Shown here piece after piece: positions 15,488 to 24,253 of a stretch of 64,000 bases of DNA. The translations under genes were made by a program, and so were the position numbers. Where the stretch lies: positions 1 through 64,000 of the forward strand of contig CAYHHI010000008.1 in NCBI GenBank assembly GCA_964356335.1, given 5' to 3'. The stretch comes from CAYHHI01 sp964356335. Lineage in GTDB: Bacteria; Arandabacterota; Arandabacteria; Arandabacterales; Arandabacteraceae. A model generated the notes under the pieces. That model saw only the letters and a list, made by a program, of their open reading frames with translations. It was not told the origin of the DNA and did no database searches. Position 1 is the first letter of the stretch, and each line of letters starts with the position of its first letter.

Positions 15488-17161
15488 ATGACGGTCACTC
15501 AGAATTGCACGCCCGCAGTTGAATCCCAGGTACGCGAGATAGCGAGCCTTCTATCGAAGGCAGCCAAAAACTATCAGGTGTACCTTCCCAACAACCGCAT
15601 GTTTGTCTCCTCGCTTGCTGAGGCAAAAGAAGCCCTCACAAGATATCTTGAAGAGAATGACGTCCTCACCCTGGTCGTAAAGGAATTCGAACTGCTTTAC
15701 GACAACACCACCGTCTATTCCAACCAAGACAAGCACCAGAGCATCGCCTTCAGAATGTACCGTGACGGCGTGAGGCTTATTTCCTTTCACTCGGGCATCT
15801 CGGAAGAGGAGCTCCTTGCTTTCTTCGAAACCCTGACCAAGTGCCTCGAGTGCGAGAACCTGGAAGAAGACTTTGTGACACTGCTCTGGGAAAAGGATCT
15901 GCAGTCAATAACCTACTACGAGGTCAACGACTACGATACAGACTATGAGAAGCGACGCGGCCAAGGAGTGCGGGAGATCGATCCCGAATTCCGTGCGCCG
16001 GGCTCCGATCTCGCCGGCGGCGTGCAGTGGACCGAGGTCACCAAGGACGTCGAGAGGCTTATGCCCGCCCTGGAGCTGACTCCTGGGGATCTGGAGGAAG
16101 TAAAGAGCCTCAGCTTCGTTGTCGAGGATGACCTCTTCCTCAAGCGATCGTGGCAGGTGATCTGCTCAACGTTTGAGCTCAGCAACACCAAGGAGACATG
16201 CCTCGACCTTCAGAACGCCATCAACGGATTTCTCGATGCTTGCGTGGCGATGAAGCAGCTCGGCTCGGCAGCTGAGGTGTTGTCGGACATCACCACGCGC
16301 TTCCGCGCTTTCGGTGACGAAGAAGTGAACGCAGCGCTTTCAAGGATGATCCAGTGCCGGCACAGCGATAGTAACATGAAAACTGTCGGGAACTGTCTGG
16401 CAAGCGACAGGGAGGCCGAACATGACCAGTGCCTGGCTTACCTTTCGCAGTTGAGTCCGGGGGCACTTCCCGCCGTCATAAGACTGTTGCCCAGATGCAC
16501 GCACCAGTCTGCGAGACAGGTTATCGTGATGTCCATGGCCTCGATCGGCAAGGACGATCCTGCCGAGATCGCGAGGTGCTCGGAGTGCGATTCTGAAGAA
16601 GAGGCCGAGGTGGTTCTCGATGCCCTTGCCGCCATCGGCACCGAAAATGCTCTGATGTGCGCCATGGAGTTTCGCGACCACGCATCGCCCAAGCTGAGAG
16701 CCAAGGTGGCATCGCTTGCAGCCAAGCTCAAGAATGAGATGGCCGTGAAGGTTACCCGGGCTCTTATTCAGGACGAGCACCCGTCTGTGAGAAGGAAAGC
16801 CCTGGGTTCATTGGTCGAGATAGGAGGCGAAAGGTGCGTCGAAACCCTCATGGGCCTTTTCACCTCTAAGGAGTTCAATCTCCTGCCGCGTGACCGCAAG
16901 ACCAGCATGCTGCTGGTCATGAGGAAATTGCCCCCAGAGGACCAGAAGCAGATAGTGGAGACCATCTTCAGGATGCGCGGTTGGCTCCGGAGAAAGGCGC
17001 TTGAGGAGACCAAAGCGGCAATGGTCGATATTCTTCATCTCATGCATGGCGATGTTGTCGAATACTTCGCTGTAAACCTGATCCAGCATGTTTCTGGGCC
17101 CCTTCGCAGGGCCGCTGAGACAGCCTTGAGGAAGGTGAGACGTGATGAGCGAGCCGGTTGA
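15488..17161 (+). CDS. HEAT-repeat protein with N-terminal domain shared with the next gene
   Basis: A cytoplasmic protein of about 557 residues with no signal peptide. The N-terminal 130 residues (YLPNNRMFVSSLAEAKEALT ... FELLYDNTTVYS ... FHSGISEEELLAFFETL) resemble the N terminus of the overlapping HD-GYP protein. The rest is alpha-helical, with HEAT-like repeats in the C-terminal half (ASPKLRAKVASLAAKL, EHPSVRRKALGSLVEIGGER, GPLRRAAETALRKV). The ATG at 15488 is chosen because a hairpin blocks the longer frame. The ribosome binding site is weak (GGGGAACGCCAGATC). It overlaps the next gene by 17-20 bp, so the two are surely co-expressed. Likely a scaffold or regulatory partner of the HD-GYP protein (inference). 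Confidence 0.85.
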   Translation: MTVTQNCTPAVESQVREIASLLSKAAKNYQVYLPNNRMFVSSLAEAKEALTRYLEENDVLTLVVKEFELLYDNTTVYSNQDKHQSIAFRMYRDGVRLISFHSGISEEELLAFFETLTKCLECENLEEDFVTLLWEKDLQSITYYEVNDYDTDYEKRRGQGVREIDPEFRAPGSDLAGGVQWTEVTKDVERLMPALELTPGDLEEVKSLSFVVEDDLFLKRSWQVICSTFELSNTKETCLDLQNAINGFLDACVAMKQLGSAAEVLSDITTRFRAFGDEEVNAALSRMIQCRHSDSNMKTVGNCLASDREAEHDQCLAYLSQLSPGALPAVIRLLPRCTHQSARQVIVMSMASIGKDDPAEIARCSECDSEEEAEVVLDALAAIGTENALMCAMEFRDHASPKLRAKVASLAAKLKNEMAVKVTRALIQDEHPSVRRKALGSLVEIGGERCVETLMGLFTSKEFNLLPRDRKTSMLLVMRKLPPEDQKQIVETIFRMRGWLRRKALEETKAAMVDILHLMHGDVVEYFAVNLIQHVSGPLRRAAETALRKVRRDERAG

Positions 17162-18650
17162 CACCCTGACCGAAACCAGACTGGAAACGAAGAGCGCCGA
17201 AAGCGACATCGATCAGGCAAGGCATGTGGCTTCACTACAGGCCTCGAGAACGCTGCTGAGTCAGATCGCGGCCATCCAGAAGCTCATCAAGATCTACGAT
17301 CCCGATAACACTACCGTGCTCCAGGCCGGCGACGCCCTGATGAACACGCTCAAGGATCTTTTTGAGGACATGCCAAACGTCGAGCTCAAGTTCTGGCGTG
17401 ATTGTGTCTTCGTAAACAGCGAGCGGCTCCGCTGCGACATCTCGAACTTTGCGGCATACAAGTACCTGCTGGGGCAAGCCCAGCGGCTGGAGATAGAAAA
17501 GACGATGTTCGAAGCGGGGATATCGCGCGAGGAGGCCATCAGGTTCTACTGTTGGCTCGACTCGGTTGAGAGTGCAGGGGCAAAGGGCCTCGCCATCGCG
17601 AATGGCATCGCATCGGAAGGCTTCAACCACATAAGCGTCGTACCCGCAACGCACATCGAACAGCAGCTTGACTCAATCGGCATAAGATCGCTTTCGAAGC
17701 CGGAACGTGCCAAGCGAGCCTTTTTCGCGGCGCTCGGGTCAGCCAAGGAAATCCTGCTTTCCCAGACCTCACAGGGTGCGGCAAGTCTGAGAAAAGCCAA
17801 ACGGGCAGTTCAGACCGCTGTTGACGTCCTCCTTGAGGACGAATCCTCGCTCCTTGCCCTGGCTGCCATAAAGGATCACGATGAATACACCTTCACCCAT
17901 AGCGTCAATGTCTGTATCTTCTCGCTTGCCATTGGGCACAGCCTCGGCTTCCACCGCAGCTGTCTTTCAAGGCTTGGCATTGCCGCCCTTTTCCATGACA
18001 TGGGCAAGACATCCGTTCCACAGGACGTCTTGAACAAGATTGGCATTCTGGACGTCAACGAGTGGAAGACGATTCGCGACCACCCCATAATGGGCGTGAA
18101 GCAGCTTTCAAGAATGCCAAGATGCGACGGGCACATCCTTCACTCTCTTATTGTTGCCTTCCAGCACCACATAAACCTTGATCTCTCCGGCTATCCTGTT
18201 GTGCCGCCTCATAGCTCACTCGACCTATTCAGCAGAATCGTGAGGATTGCAGACACATTCGATGCGATGACAACTGAGAGACCGTACAGGAACAAGGTAT
18301 ATTCTCCCTATGAGGCAATCCGGTACCTTGTGTCGCAGGCAGGCTCCAAGTTCGATCCCATCCTTGTCAAAGCGTTTGCGCGTGCGATCGGGGTTTTCCC
18401 CGTGGGAACGGTCCTGAGGCTCAGCACCGGCGAGGTGGGAATAGTCGTGCGGCGAAGCCACTTGAGCGGCGATCCCAACCGGCCCATAATGAGGGTGCTC
18501 CTCGACAACAAGGGCAATCCCACACCAGAGGGCAGGCTGATTGACCTGGGCCAGACCGATCCGCGTACGGGTGATTTTTTCTACTCAGTGGTCGAGACCC
18601 TCTCGTGCAAGGATCTTGGGGTCAACCTGCGCGACTACCTGATGCCTTAG
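17145..18650 (+). CDS. HD-GYP domain protein (putative cyclic-di-GMP phosphodiesterase)
   Basis: About 500 residues. The N-terminal half is the domain shared with the upstream HEAT protein (IYDPDNTTVLQAGDALMNTL ... FEAGISREEAIRFYCWL). The C-terminal half is an HD-GYP domain: DHDEYTFTHSVNVCIFSLAI, ALFHDMGKTSVP, FQHHINLDLSGYP (the GYP motif) and RIADTFDAMTTERPY. These residues bind the metal centre that hydrolyses cyclic-di-GMP in characterised members. No membrane helix or receiver domain is present. GTG at 17142 and ATG at 17145 are both possible starts, with AGGAAGGTGAG upstream. A tail after the HD domain (FPVGTVLRLSTGEVGIVV) is common in the family. Confidence 0.93.
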   Translation: MSEPVDTLTETRLETKSAESDIDQARHVASLQASRTLLSQIAAIQKLIKIYDPDNTTVLQAGDALMNTLKDLFEDMPNVELKFWRDCVFVNSERLRCDISNFAAYKYLLGQAQRLEIEKTMFEAGISREEAIRFYCWLDSVESAGAKGLAIANGIASEGFNHISVVPATHIEQQLDSIGIRSLSKPERAKRAFFAALGSAKEILLSQTSQGAASLRKAKRAVQTAVDVLLEDESSLLALAAIKDHDEYTFTHSVNVCIFSLAIGHSLGFHRSCLSRLGIAALFHDMGKTSVPQDVLNKIGILDVNEWKTIRDHPIMGVKQLSRMPRCDGHILHSLIVAFQHHINLDLSGYPVVPPHSSLDLFSRIVRIADTFDAMTTERPYRNKVYSPYEAIRYLVSQAGSKFDPILVKAFARAIGVFPVGTVLRLSTGEVGIVVRRSHLSGDPNRPIMRVLLDNKGNPTPEGRLIDLGQTDPRTGDFFYSVVETLSCKDLGVNLRDYLMP

Positions 18651-18742
18651 GCTGGTCTCCCCCTTCCTCCCTCATGCCTCCCTTGATTCCCCTACCAGCC
18701 CCTATGCGTGACTCTATTTGCCTCTATTCTGGAGTTTATGTG

Positions 18743-18769
18743 GACCGTCAGTCGAGTCCATTGACGGTC
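18743..18769. terminator. Perfect 8-bp hairpin between HD-GYP and aminotransferase genes
   Basis: GACCGTCA (18743-18750) and TGACGGTC (18762-18769) form a perfect stem with an 11-base loop. No clear T-tract follows (TGATTCCTCTTG). It could end HD-GYP transcription, or be an operator for the aminotransferase operon. The 219-bp gap holds nothing else I can name. Confidence 0.4.
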
Positions 18770-18869
18770 TGATTCCTCTTGCTCTCCCCCGGCCTTTTCA
18801 ATATGCTCTTTATTTGGTATGGTCTCTATTCGGGTTTCTGCAGATGTCGATCAGTAGGAGGTCAAGCAT

Positions 18870-20108
18870 TTGAACCGGGAAAAGCGAACCGAACCCGTAC
18901 TGCATGATGTCACAACCCAGTGGGAGGCTAAGCTCTGCGACAGATGCACCCTGATGTCTTCTTCGGCCATCAGGGAGATTCTTAAGTTCACGCAGCAGCC
19001 GGACGTGATTTCTTTCGCAGGCGGCCTGCCCGCTCCCGAGATCTTTCCCGTGAAGGAAGTTGAAGAGGCGACTATCCACGTCCTGCGCAACGCCGGCCGG
19101 GAAGCACTCCAGTACACAACCACCGAGGGTGTCCTCTCATTGAGACAGGCTCTCGCCGAGAAAATGCACGCATACGGAATAGCAGCCGAGCCGGATAACA
19201 TATTCCCAACAAATGGTTCGCAGCAGGCCCTCGATCTCCTTGGAAGGATTTTCATAGGCAAGGACGACGTCATCATAACCGGAAGCCCCACATACCTTGG
19301 GGCTCTGCAGGCTTTTAGAACCTATGAGCCCAGGATCGTCGGGATACCCATCGACGACAATGGCATGCGGGTTGATCTCCTTGGGGACGTCCTGAAGAAA
19401 GAGCAGGTCAAGTTCATATACATCCTGCCCAACTTCCACAACCCGATGGGGGTCACGCTTTCGCTGGAGCGCCGAATCGAACTTGTGAAGATCGCGGCCA
19501 AGCACGGCACACCCATCTTTGAAGACGACCCGTACAGGGAACTCCGGTTCGAAGGCAAGGATCTCCCCGGAATATCCGAGCTCCACAAGGAGAACGTGAT
19601 CTACATGAGCACCTTCTCAAAGATTCTCGCTCCGGGCCTCAGGCTTGGCTGGGTCGTGGCCCCGCAGGTGATCATCTCGAAGCTCGTGCAGGCAAAGCAG
19701 GCGACCGATCTGCATACCAGCACCTTCATCCAGATGATCGTGGCTGAAATCATGAAGCGCGGCCTCTTGGCCGGCCACTCGAAGCTGATAAACCAGGTTT
19801 ACGGCGAGAGGCGCCACATAATGACGGAGGCGATGGAGGAGCATTTCCCCGAGGGCGTAAGGTGGACCAAGCCCGAAGGCGGGCTCTTCCTATGGGTGAC
19901 GACGCCCGAGACAATCGATACTACCGAGCTACTCAAAGAAGCTATCAAAAGGAAAGTGGCCTTTGTGCCGGGAACGTCCTTCTTCCCTCAAGGCGGCGGT
20001 ACCAACACCATGAGGCTCAACTTCTCCAATGCCAAACCGGAGATGATCAGAGAAGGCATCAAGCGGCTCGGGGCAACTCTTGAAGAGGCCGTTGCGAAGG
20101 CGCGCTGA
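18870..20108 (+). CDS. PLP-dependent aminotransferase, class I/II (2-aminoadipate/LysN-like)
   Basis: A 412-residue fold-type I aminotransferase. The PLP lysine is K251 in STFSKILAPGLRLGWV. Other hallmarks are FAGGLPAPEIFP near the N terminus, NGSQQALDLL, LPNFHNPMG and FEDDPYRELRF. The pattern matches the 2-aminoadipate, aromatic or branched-chain transaminases related to the MocR C-terminal domain. The start is TTG at 18870, supported by AGGAGG 8 bases upstream. An oligopeptide transporter and an M29 aminopeptidase follow on the same strand. This suggests the enzyme deaminates amino acids released from imported peptides. Substrate choice cannot be read from the sequence. Confidence 0.93.
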   Translation: MNREKRTEPVLHDVTTQWEAKLCDRCTLMSSSAIREILKFTQQPDVISFAGGLPAPEIFPVKEVEEATIHVLRNAGREALQYTTTEGVLSLRQALAEKMHAYGIAAEPDNIFPTNGSQQALDLLGRIFIGKDDVIITGSPTYLGALQAFRTYEPRIVGIPIDDNGMRVDLLGDVLKKEQVKFIYILPNFHNPMGVTLSLERRIELVKIAAKHGTPIFEDDPYRELRFEGKDLPGISELHKENVIYMSTFSKILAPGLRLGWVVAPQVIISKLVQAKQATDLHTSTFIQMIVAEIMKRGLLAGHSKLINQVYGERRHIMTEAMEEHFPEGVRWTKPEGGLFLWVTTPETIDTTELLKEAIKRKVAFVPGTSFFPQGGGTNTMRLNFSNAKPEMIREGIKRLGATLEEAVAKAR

Positions 20109-20155
20109 GACTAAGATTCACGCTCTTTTGGTTTCTAATCCAACAGGAGGACCTC

Positions 20156-22108
20156 ATGGCAGAAGAGCAGAAGTTCACGCCGTTCGTCCCAGCGGAGAAA
20201 TCTATCAAGGAATGGACATTGACATCGGTGCTGCTGGGTACCGTGCTCGCCGTTATCATGGCTGCGGCAAACACGTATGCGGGGCTATATGCCGGTATGA
20301 CCGCATCGGCCTCGATACCGGCAGCCGTAATATCGATGGGCATCCTGAGAGGAGTGCTCCGGCGCGGCACGATCCTGGAAAACAACATGGTTCAGACGAT
20401 CGCGTCGTCGGGGGAATCCCTTGCGGCCGGAATCATATTCACGGTGCCCGCCCTCGTGCTTACGGGCGTGTGGACGAAATTTGAGTTCTGGCCTACGACC
20501 CTGATCGCGATGTGCGGTGGACTCCTTGGCGTGCTTTTCATGATCCCCTTGCGGCGCACTCTGATCATTGAGGAGAAGGAGCTCGTCTATCCCGAAGGTC
20601 TCGCATGTGCGAAGGTACTTGAGGCCGGGGAGGCCGGTGGCAGTGGGGCCGCCTATGTGTTTTCCGCGCTGGGAGTCGGCATGATCTTCAAGGCTCTTGT
20701 CGGTGGTGTCCAGATTGTCAAGGAGACCGTCGAGGGCGCAGTCAGGATGGGCAAGAGCGTCCTCTACGCGGGTTCAGACATGTCAGTCCTGCTTCTTGGC
20801 ATCGGCTATGTGGTAGGCCTCAACATCGCTGTCCTGGTATTCCTGGGTGGAGCGATAGCGTGGTTTGTGGGAATGCCGATATACACCGCGCTTCACGGTG
20901 TGCCTGCCGACGCTAGCCTGGTAGACAGTGTGAAGGACATTTGGAGAAGCGAGATAAGATTCATGGGCATTGGCGCGATGGTGATCGGAGGGCTCGCTTC
21001 CATCGTGAAAATGAGAGGTGCGATAGGCAAGAGCCTAAGGACCGCCGTGTACGGCCATAAGCATGCCGATCCGGGGGCGATTCCCAGAACGGAGCAGGAC
21101 ATGAGTCAGAAGACTATTGCCCTGCTGATTCTTGCGGCCGTGGTGGGCATCTTCAGCGTTTATATGTATCTCACGCACGCCATAGGGATCACCATCATCT
21201 CGACAGTCCTGATGGTGTTCGCCAGTTTCTTCTTTGTCGCAGTTGCGAGCTACCTTGTGGGCCTGGTTGGGAGCTCCAATAGTCCCGTATCGGGGATGAC
21301 GATATGTGCGATCCTGTTCGCATCGGCAGTGCTTCTTCTGGCAGGCATAAGAGGTTCCGAGGGCATACTCGCCGCATTGGGGATTGCGGGTGTGGTCTGT
21401 TGCGCTGCCTCGACAGCGGGAGATATATCGCAGGACCTCAAGACAGGATATTTCCTGGGGGCAACCCCTCGCCGCCAGCAGTGGGGTGAGGTAATCGGGG
21501 CGACCGTCCCTGCACTCGTGATTGCGCCGGTCCTGACCCTGCTCCTTAAGGCTTACGGTATAGGAACCGGGGAGCCCAAGGCACTTGCGGCCCCGCAGGC
21601 ACAGCTCTTCGCCAATATTGCCACGTCTATGTTCACGGATAAACCCATGCCTTGGATCATGGTAGGGATAGGCCTGGCGATAGGTGCGGCAATCCTCTTG
21701 ATTGATGAGATGCTCAGACGGCGCAAGGCCTCCTTCCGCGCCTATGTCATGCCTCTTGCGGTCGGCATATACTTGCCTCTTGGTCTTTCGGTATCGATTC
21801 TGATCGGTGGTTTCGTGAGTCTGATTGTGAAGCAGCTGGCCCGGAGCCGTGGCGACGAGGAGGCGGCAGGACGCAGAGGCATCCTCTTCGGATCGGGTCT
21901 TATTGCCGGCGAGGCCGTTATGGCGATAATCATAGCCTTCTTGCTTGTGGGGCTTGGAAAGGATGAGGCCGGCAGGAGCAGGCTACCCCTTGAGATTCTG
22001 AACAACCGGGCTGTGTCGCTGCTCGTATTTGCAGCTGCGGTCGCGGTGATGATCTTCGTCGCGATAAGGCCTGGCCTGGCAAGGCGTTCGGACCGGAAGC
22101 AGAACTAG
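20156..22108 (+). CDS. OPT-family oligopeptide transporter
   Basis: A 650-residue, very hydrophobic protein with roughly 14-16 membrane segments. It matches the OPT family in length and in signature regions such as AAANTYAGLYAGMTASASIP near the N terminus, the EKELVYPEGLACAKVLEAGE loop, and GSSNSPVSGMTI in the middle. Family members import small peptides or metal chelates, probably with protons. AGGAGG sits 6 bases before the ATG. The gene follows the aminotransferase by 47 bp and precedes an aminopeptidase, consistent with peptide import and breakdown. Confidence 0.95.
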   Translation: MAEEQKFTPFVPAEKSIKEWTLTSVLLGTVLAVIMAAANTYAGLYAGMTASASIPAAVISMGILRGVLRRGTILENNMVQTIASSGESLAAGIIFTVPALVLTGVWTKFEFWPTTLIAMCGGLLGVLFMIPLRRTLIIEEKELVYPEGLACAKVLEAGEAGGSGAAYVFSALGVGMIFKALVGGVQIVKETVEGAVRMGKSVLYAGSDMSVLLLGIGYVVGLNIAVLVFLGGAIAWFVGMPIYTALHGVPADASLVDSVKDIWRSEIRFMGIGAMVIGGLASIVKMRGAIGKSLRTAVYGHKHADPGAIPRTEQDMSQKTIALLILAAVVGIFSVYMYLTHAIGITIISTVLMVFASFFFVAVASYLVGLVGSSNSPVSGMTICAILFASAVLLLAGIRGSEGILAALGIAGVVCCAASTAGDISQDLKTGYFLGATPRRQQWGEVIGATVPALVIAPVLTLLLKAYGIGTGEPKALAAPQAQLFANIATSMFTDKPMPWIMVGIGLAIGAAILLIDEMLRRRKASFRAYVMPLAVGIYLPLGLSVSILIGGFVSLIVKQLARSRGDEEAAGRRGILFGSGLIAGEAVMAIIIAFLLVGLGKDEAGRSRLPLEILNNRAVSLLVFAAAVAVMIFVAIRPGLARRSDRKQN

Positions 22109-22186
22109 CGCTGCCTCGACATGTTGAAAGCGTGAGTGGCGGCCCAGAGCGCTCGGGCTAGATGCAGTTTACCTGGAGGTGAAGAT

Positions 22187-23140
22187 ATGAAGGAACTTAA
22201 AGAGGCAGCACGCGTGGCTTTGACCGATTGCATGGCTGCCAGGAAGGGCGAAAACCTTGTAGTCATCTGCGACGAGCCTTTGCGGAGGATCGGCCAGGCT
22301 TTCTGGGAGACAGCCGGGGAAATAGGGACAGACGCGATACTCTGCGAGATAATTCCGAGGACGACCAATGGTGAGGAACCGCCCCGCGCGGTGGCTGCGC
22401 TCCTCAAGGACTGCGATATTTTCGTGATCCCAACCAGCCGCTCCCTCACTCACACGGATGCCCGACGCAAGGCATGCGCCAACGGTGCAAGAGGGGCCAC
22501 ACTTCCGGGCATAACCGAAGACTCGATGAAGCGCACGCTGAGAGCTGACTACAGGAAGATAGAAGAGCGGACGTTGCGGGTGGCCGGGCTGGTCACGGGC
22601 AAGAGCACGGCGCGCGTCACCACCAAGTTAGGAACCGACATAACCATGTCGATCAAAGGGCGAACCTGCCATGAGGATACGGGGATCGTGACAACACCCG
22701 GCACTTTCTCCAACCTCCCAGCGGGCGAGGCTTACCTCGCACCGGTCGAGGGAACTGCAAACGGCAAGATGGTGATTGATGGATCTTGCGCTGGAGTCGG
22801 TGTCGTCAGCGATCCCATCACCATAGAGGTTGCCGATGGTTTTGCGACCAAGATCACGGGTGGGCGTGCGGCCGAAGAGCTGCTGGGCCTTGTGTCACAG
22901 TTTGGCAAGGAAGCCAGGAACATCGCCGAGCTCGGCATAGGCACCAACGACGCGGCAAGACTCACGGGCAGCATCCTTGAAGACGAAAAAGTGATGGGCA
23001 CGGTTCACATAGCGCTAGGGGATAACATATCTATGGGCGGAAAGGTCTCCGTGCCGAGTCACCTGGACCTCATAATAAAGGCCCCCACACTGACGATCGA
23101 CGGGAAGGAACTGATAAAGGACGGCAGGCTGCTCGTCTGA
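22187..23140 (+). CDS. M29-family aminopeptidase-like metallopeptidase
   Basis: About 317 residues, related to the aminopeptidase T/AmpS (M29) family, though shorter than the classic 400-residue members. Expected metal ligands are present: a glutamate in LPAGEAYLAPVEG, one in the AELGIGTND region, VHIALGDN (His) and SHLDLI (His and Asp). The start at 22187 (MKELKEA) has GGAGGTG 6 bases upstream; an earlier in-frame codon does not. As the last gene of the aminotransferase-transporter operon, it would trim imported peptides in the cytoplasm. M29 enzymes use cobalt, zinc or other divalent ions. Confidence 0.88.
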   Translation: MKELKEAARVALTDCMAARKGENLVVICDEPLRRIGQAFWETAGEIGTDAILCEIIPRTTNGEEPPRAVAALLKDCDIFVIPTSRSLTHTDARRKACANGARGATLPGITEDSMKRTLRADYRKIEERTLRVAGLVTGKSTARVTTKLGTDITMSIKGRTCHEDTGIVTTPGTFSNLPAGEAYLAPVEGTANGKMVIDGSCAGVGVVSDPITIEVADGFATKITGGRAAEELLGLVSQFGKEARNIAELGIGTNDAARLTGSILEDEKVMGTVHIALGDNISMGGKVSVPSHLDLIIKAPTLTIDGKELIKDGRLLV

Positions 23141-23165
23141 GATCTCGAGAAACGGGGAGAGAGCG

Positions 23166-24116
23166 TCAAGAAGGACCGTGCGGTCGGTCCATCATTTTCG
23201 CGACCTCGAGAGTGTCCACGAGGGGCTCGGTCACTTTCGAGAGAGATACCTGTGGCAGTACACGCTTCATACGCTTCCGCAGCTGGTTCCACATGATCTT
23301 ACTTCTCAAGAGCCCTCCAGATGCAAGAACTTGGACGTCGTCACTCAAGCCTGCTTGCTTTTTCACGGCAGCGACCATCTCGACCAGTCTCGCTACTGAG
23401 TCTCTGACCAGTGACCTCGCGAAAGGATCCGTCTGGCCATAAGCGTCAAGAACGATCCTCGCAAGCGACGCAATCTCCCCCCTCTTTAGGGTGGGATCAG
23501 GAGGCAGAAATCGGGACGGGAGCTCCGCGATGGAGATCCGATGCCTCCGGCAAAGCAGGTCAACTGAAACACTGGGAGGTTCCAGGCGATCGAGGGTTCT
23601 AAGGGCATGCTTCAGGAGAGCCATACCCATCTTGAAGCCGCTGCCCTCATCGAGGCTGCCACCCCAGCCGCCTGCTCTTGCCACAACCGTTTTGCCGCCG
23701 CTTCGCCTAAGCCCGAGGCATATGCTGCCCGTTCCCGCTATGAGAACGATTCCTCCACGTTTGCCTTCGAAGGCTTGAAGCAGTGCTTCGGCATCTGAGA
23801 TGACACGCAGGTAGCGACAGCGTCCATACTCTCTGACAATGCCCGTGATTATGGCTCTGCACTTACGTCGGACCGCCGGGTTTCCCGCGCCGGCGAGAGC
23901 GAAACACGCACAGATCGGAGTTCGCACACTGTCGAGTGTTCCAAGCAGCGGCGGCAGCAATGACCGCAGCCTGCTCTCGAATTCTCCGTATCCAATGTCA
24001 TTAGGATTGAGCCCCTTCCATTCGGTCCTTGCAAGAACTCGGCCGCGATACTCGAGGATCGCTCTGGCCGTGGACCCGCCACCTTCAACGCCGAGAAAAG
24101 CCGGTTCGCGCATCAT
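23166..24116 (-). CDS. BadF/BadG-type ATPase, probable N-acetylglucosamine kinase
   Basis: 316 residues with the actin-like ATPase fold. The phosphate-1 loop is LGVEGGGSTARAIL near the N terminus. Further motifs are ALAGAGNPAVRR, VISDAEALLQAF, the phosphate-2 region IAGTGSICLG and AGGWGGSLDEGSGFKMG. These are typical of the N-acetylglucosamine kinase branch of the BadF/BadG/BcrA/BcrD family rather than the iron-sulfur CoA reductase activators, since no activator cysteines are seen. Two ATG codons (24116, 24113) are possible starts. It converges with the M29 gene (25-bp gap) and lies downstream of a GHL10-type hydrolase gene, so it may phosphorylate amino sugars from wall recycling. Confidence 0.85.
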   Translation of the reverse strand: MMREPAFLGVEGGGSTARAILEYRGRVLARTEWKGLNPNDIGYGEFESRLRSLLPPLLGTLDSVRTPICACFALAGAGNPAVRRKCRAIITGIVREYGRCRYLRVISDAEALLQAFEGKRGGIVLIAGTGSICLGLRRSGGKTVVARAGGWGGSLDEGSGFKMGMALLKHALRTLDRLEPPSVSVDLLCRRHRISIAELPSRFLPPDPTLKRGEIASLARIVLDAYGQTDPFARSLVRDSVARLVEMVAAVKKQAGLSDDVQVLASGGLLRSKIMWNQLRKRMKRVLPQVSLSKVTEPLVDTLEVAKMMDRPHGPS

Positions 24117-24253
24117 TTCGCCATGAACTCCCGAGAACGCCCGTGATCAGGGGCGTGCGGACGAGGCTTGCCATGTCACCGAATTCCCACGACGACATCC
24201 GTGATAGTAAGCGTGCCGATCTGCCCAGCCTCCGTGAAATTGAGTTCCTTCCT

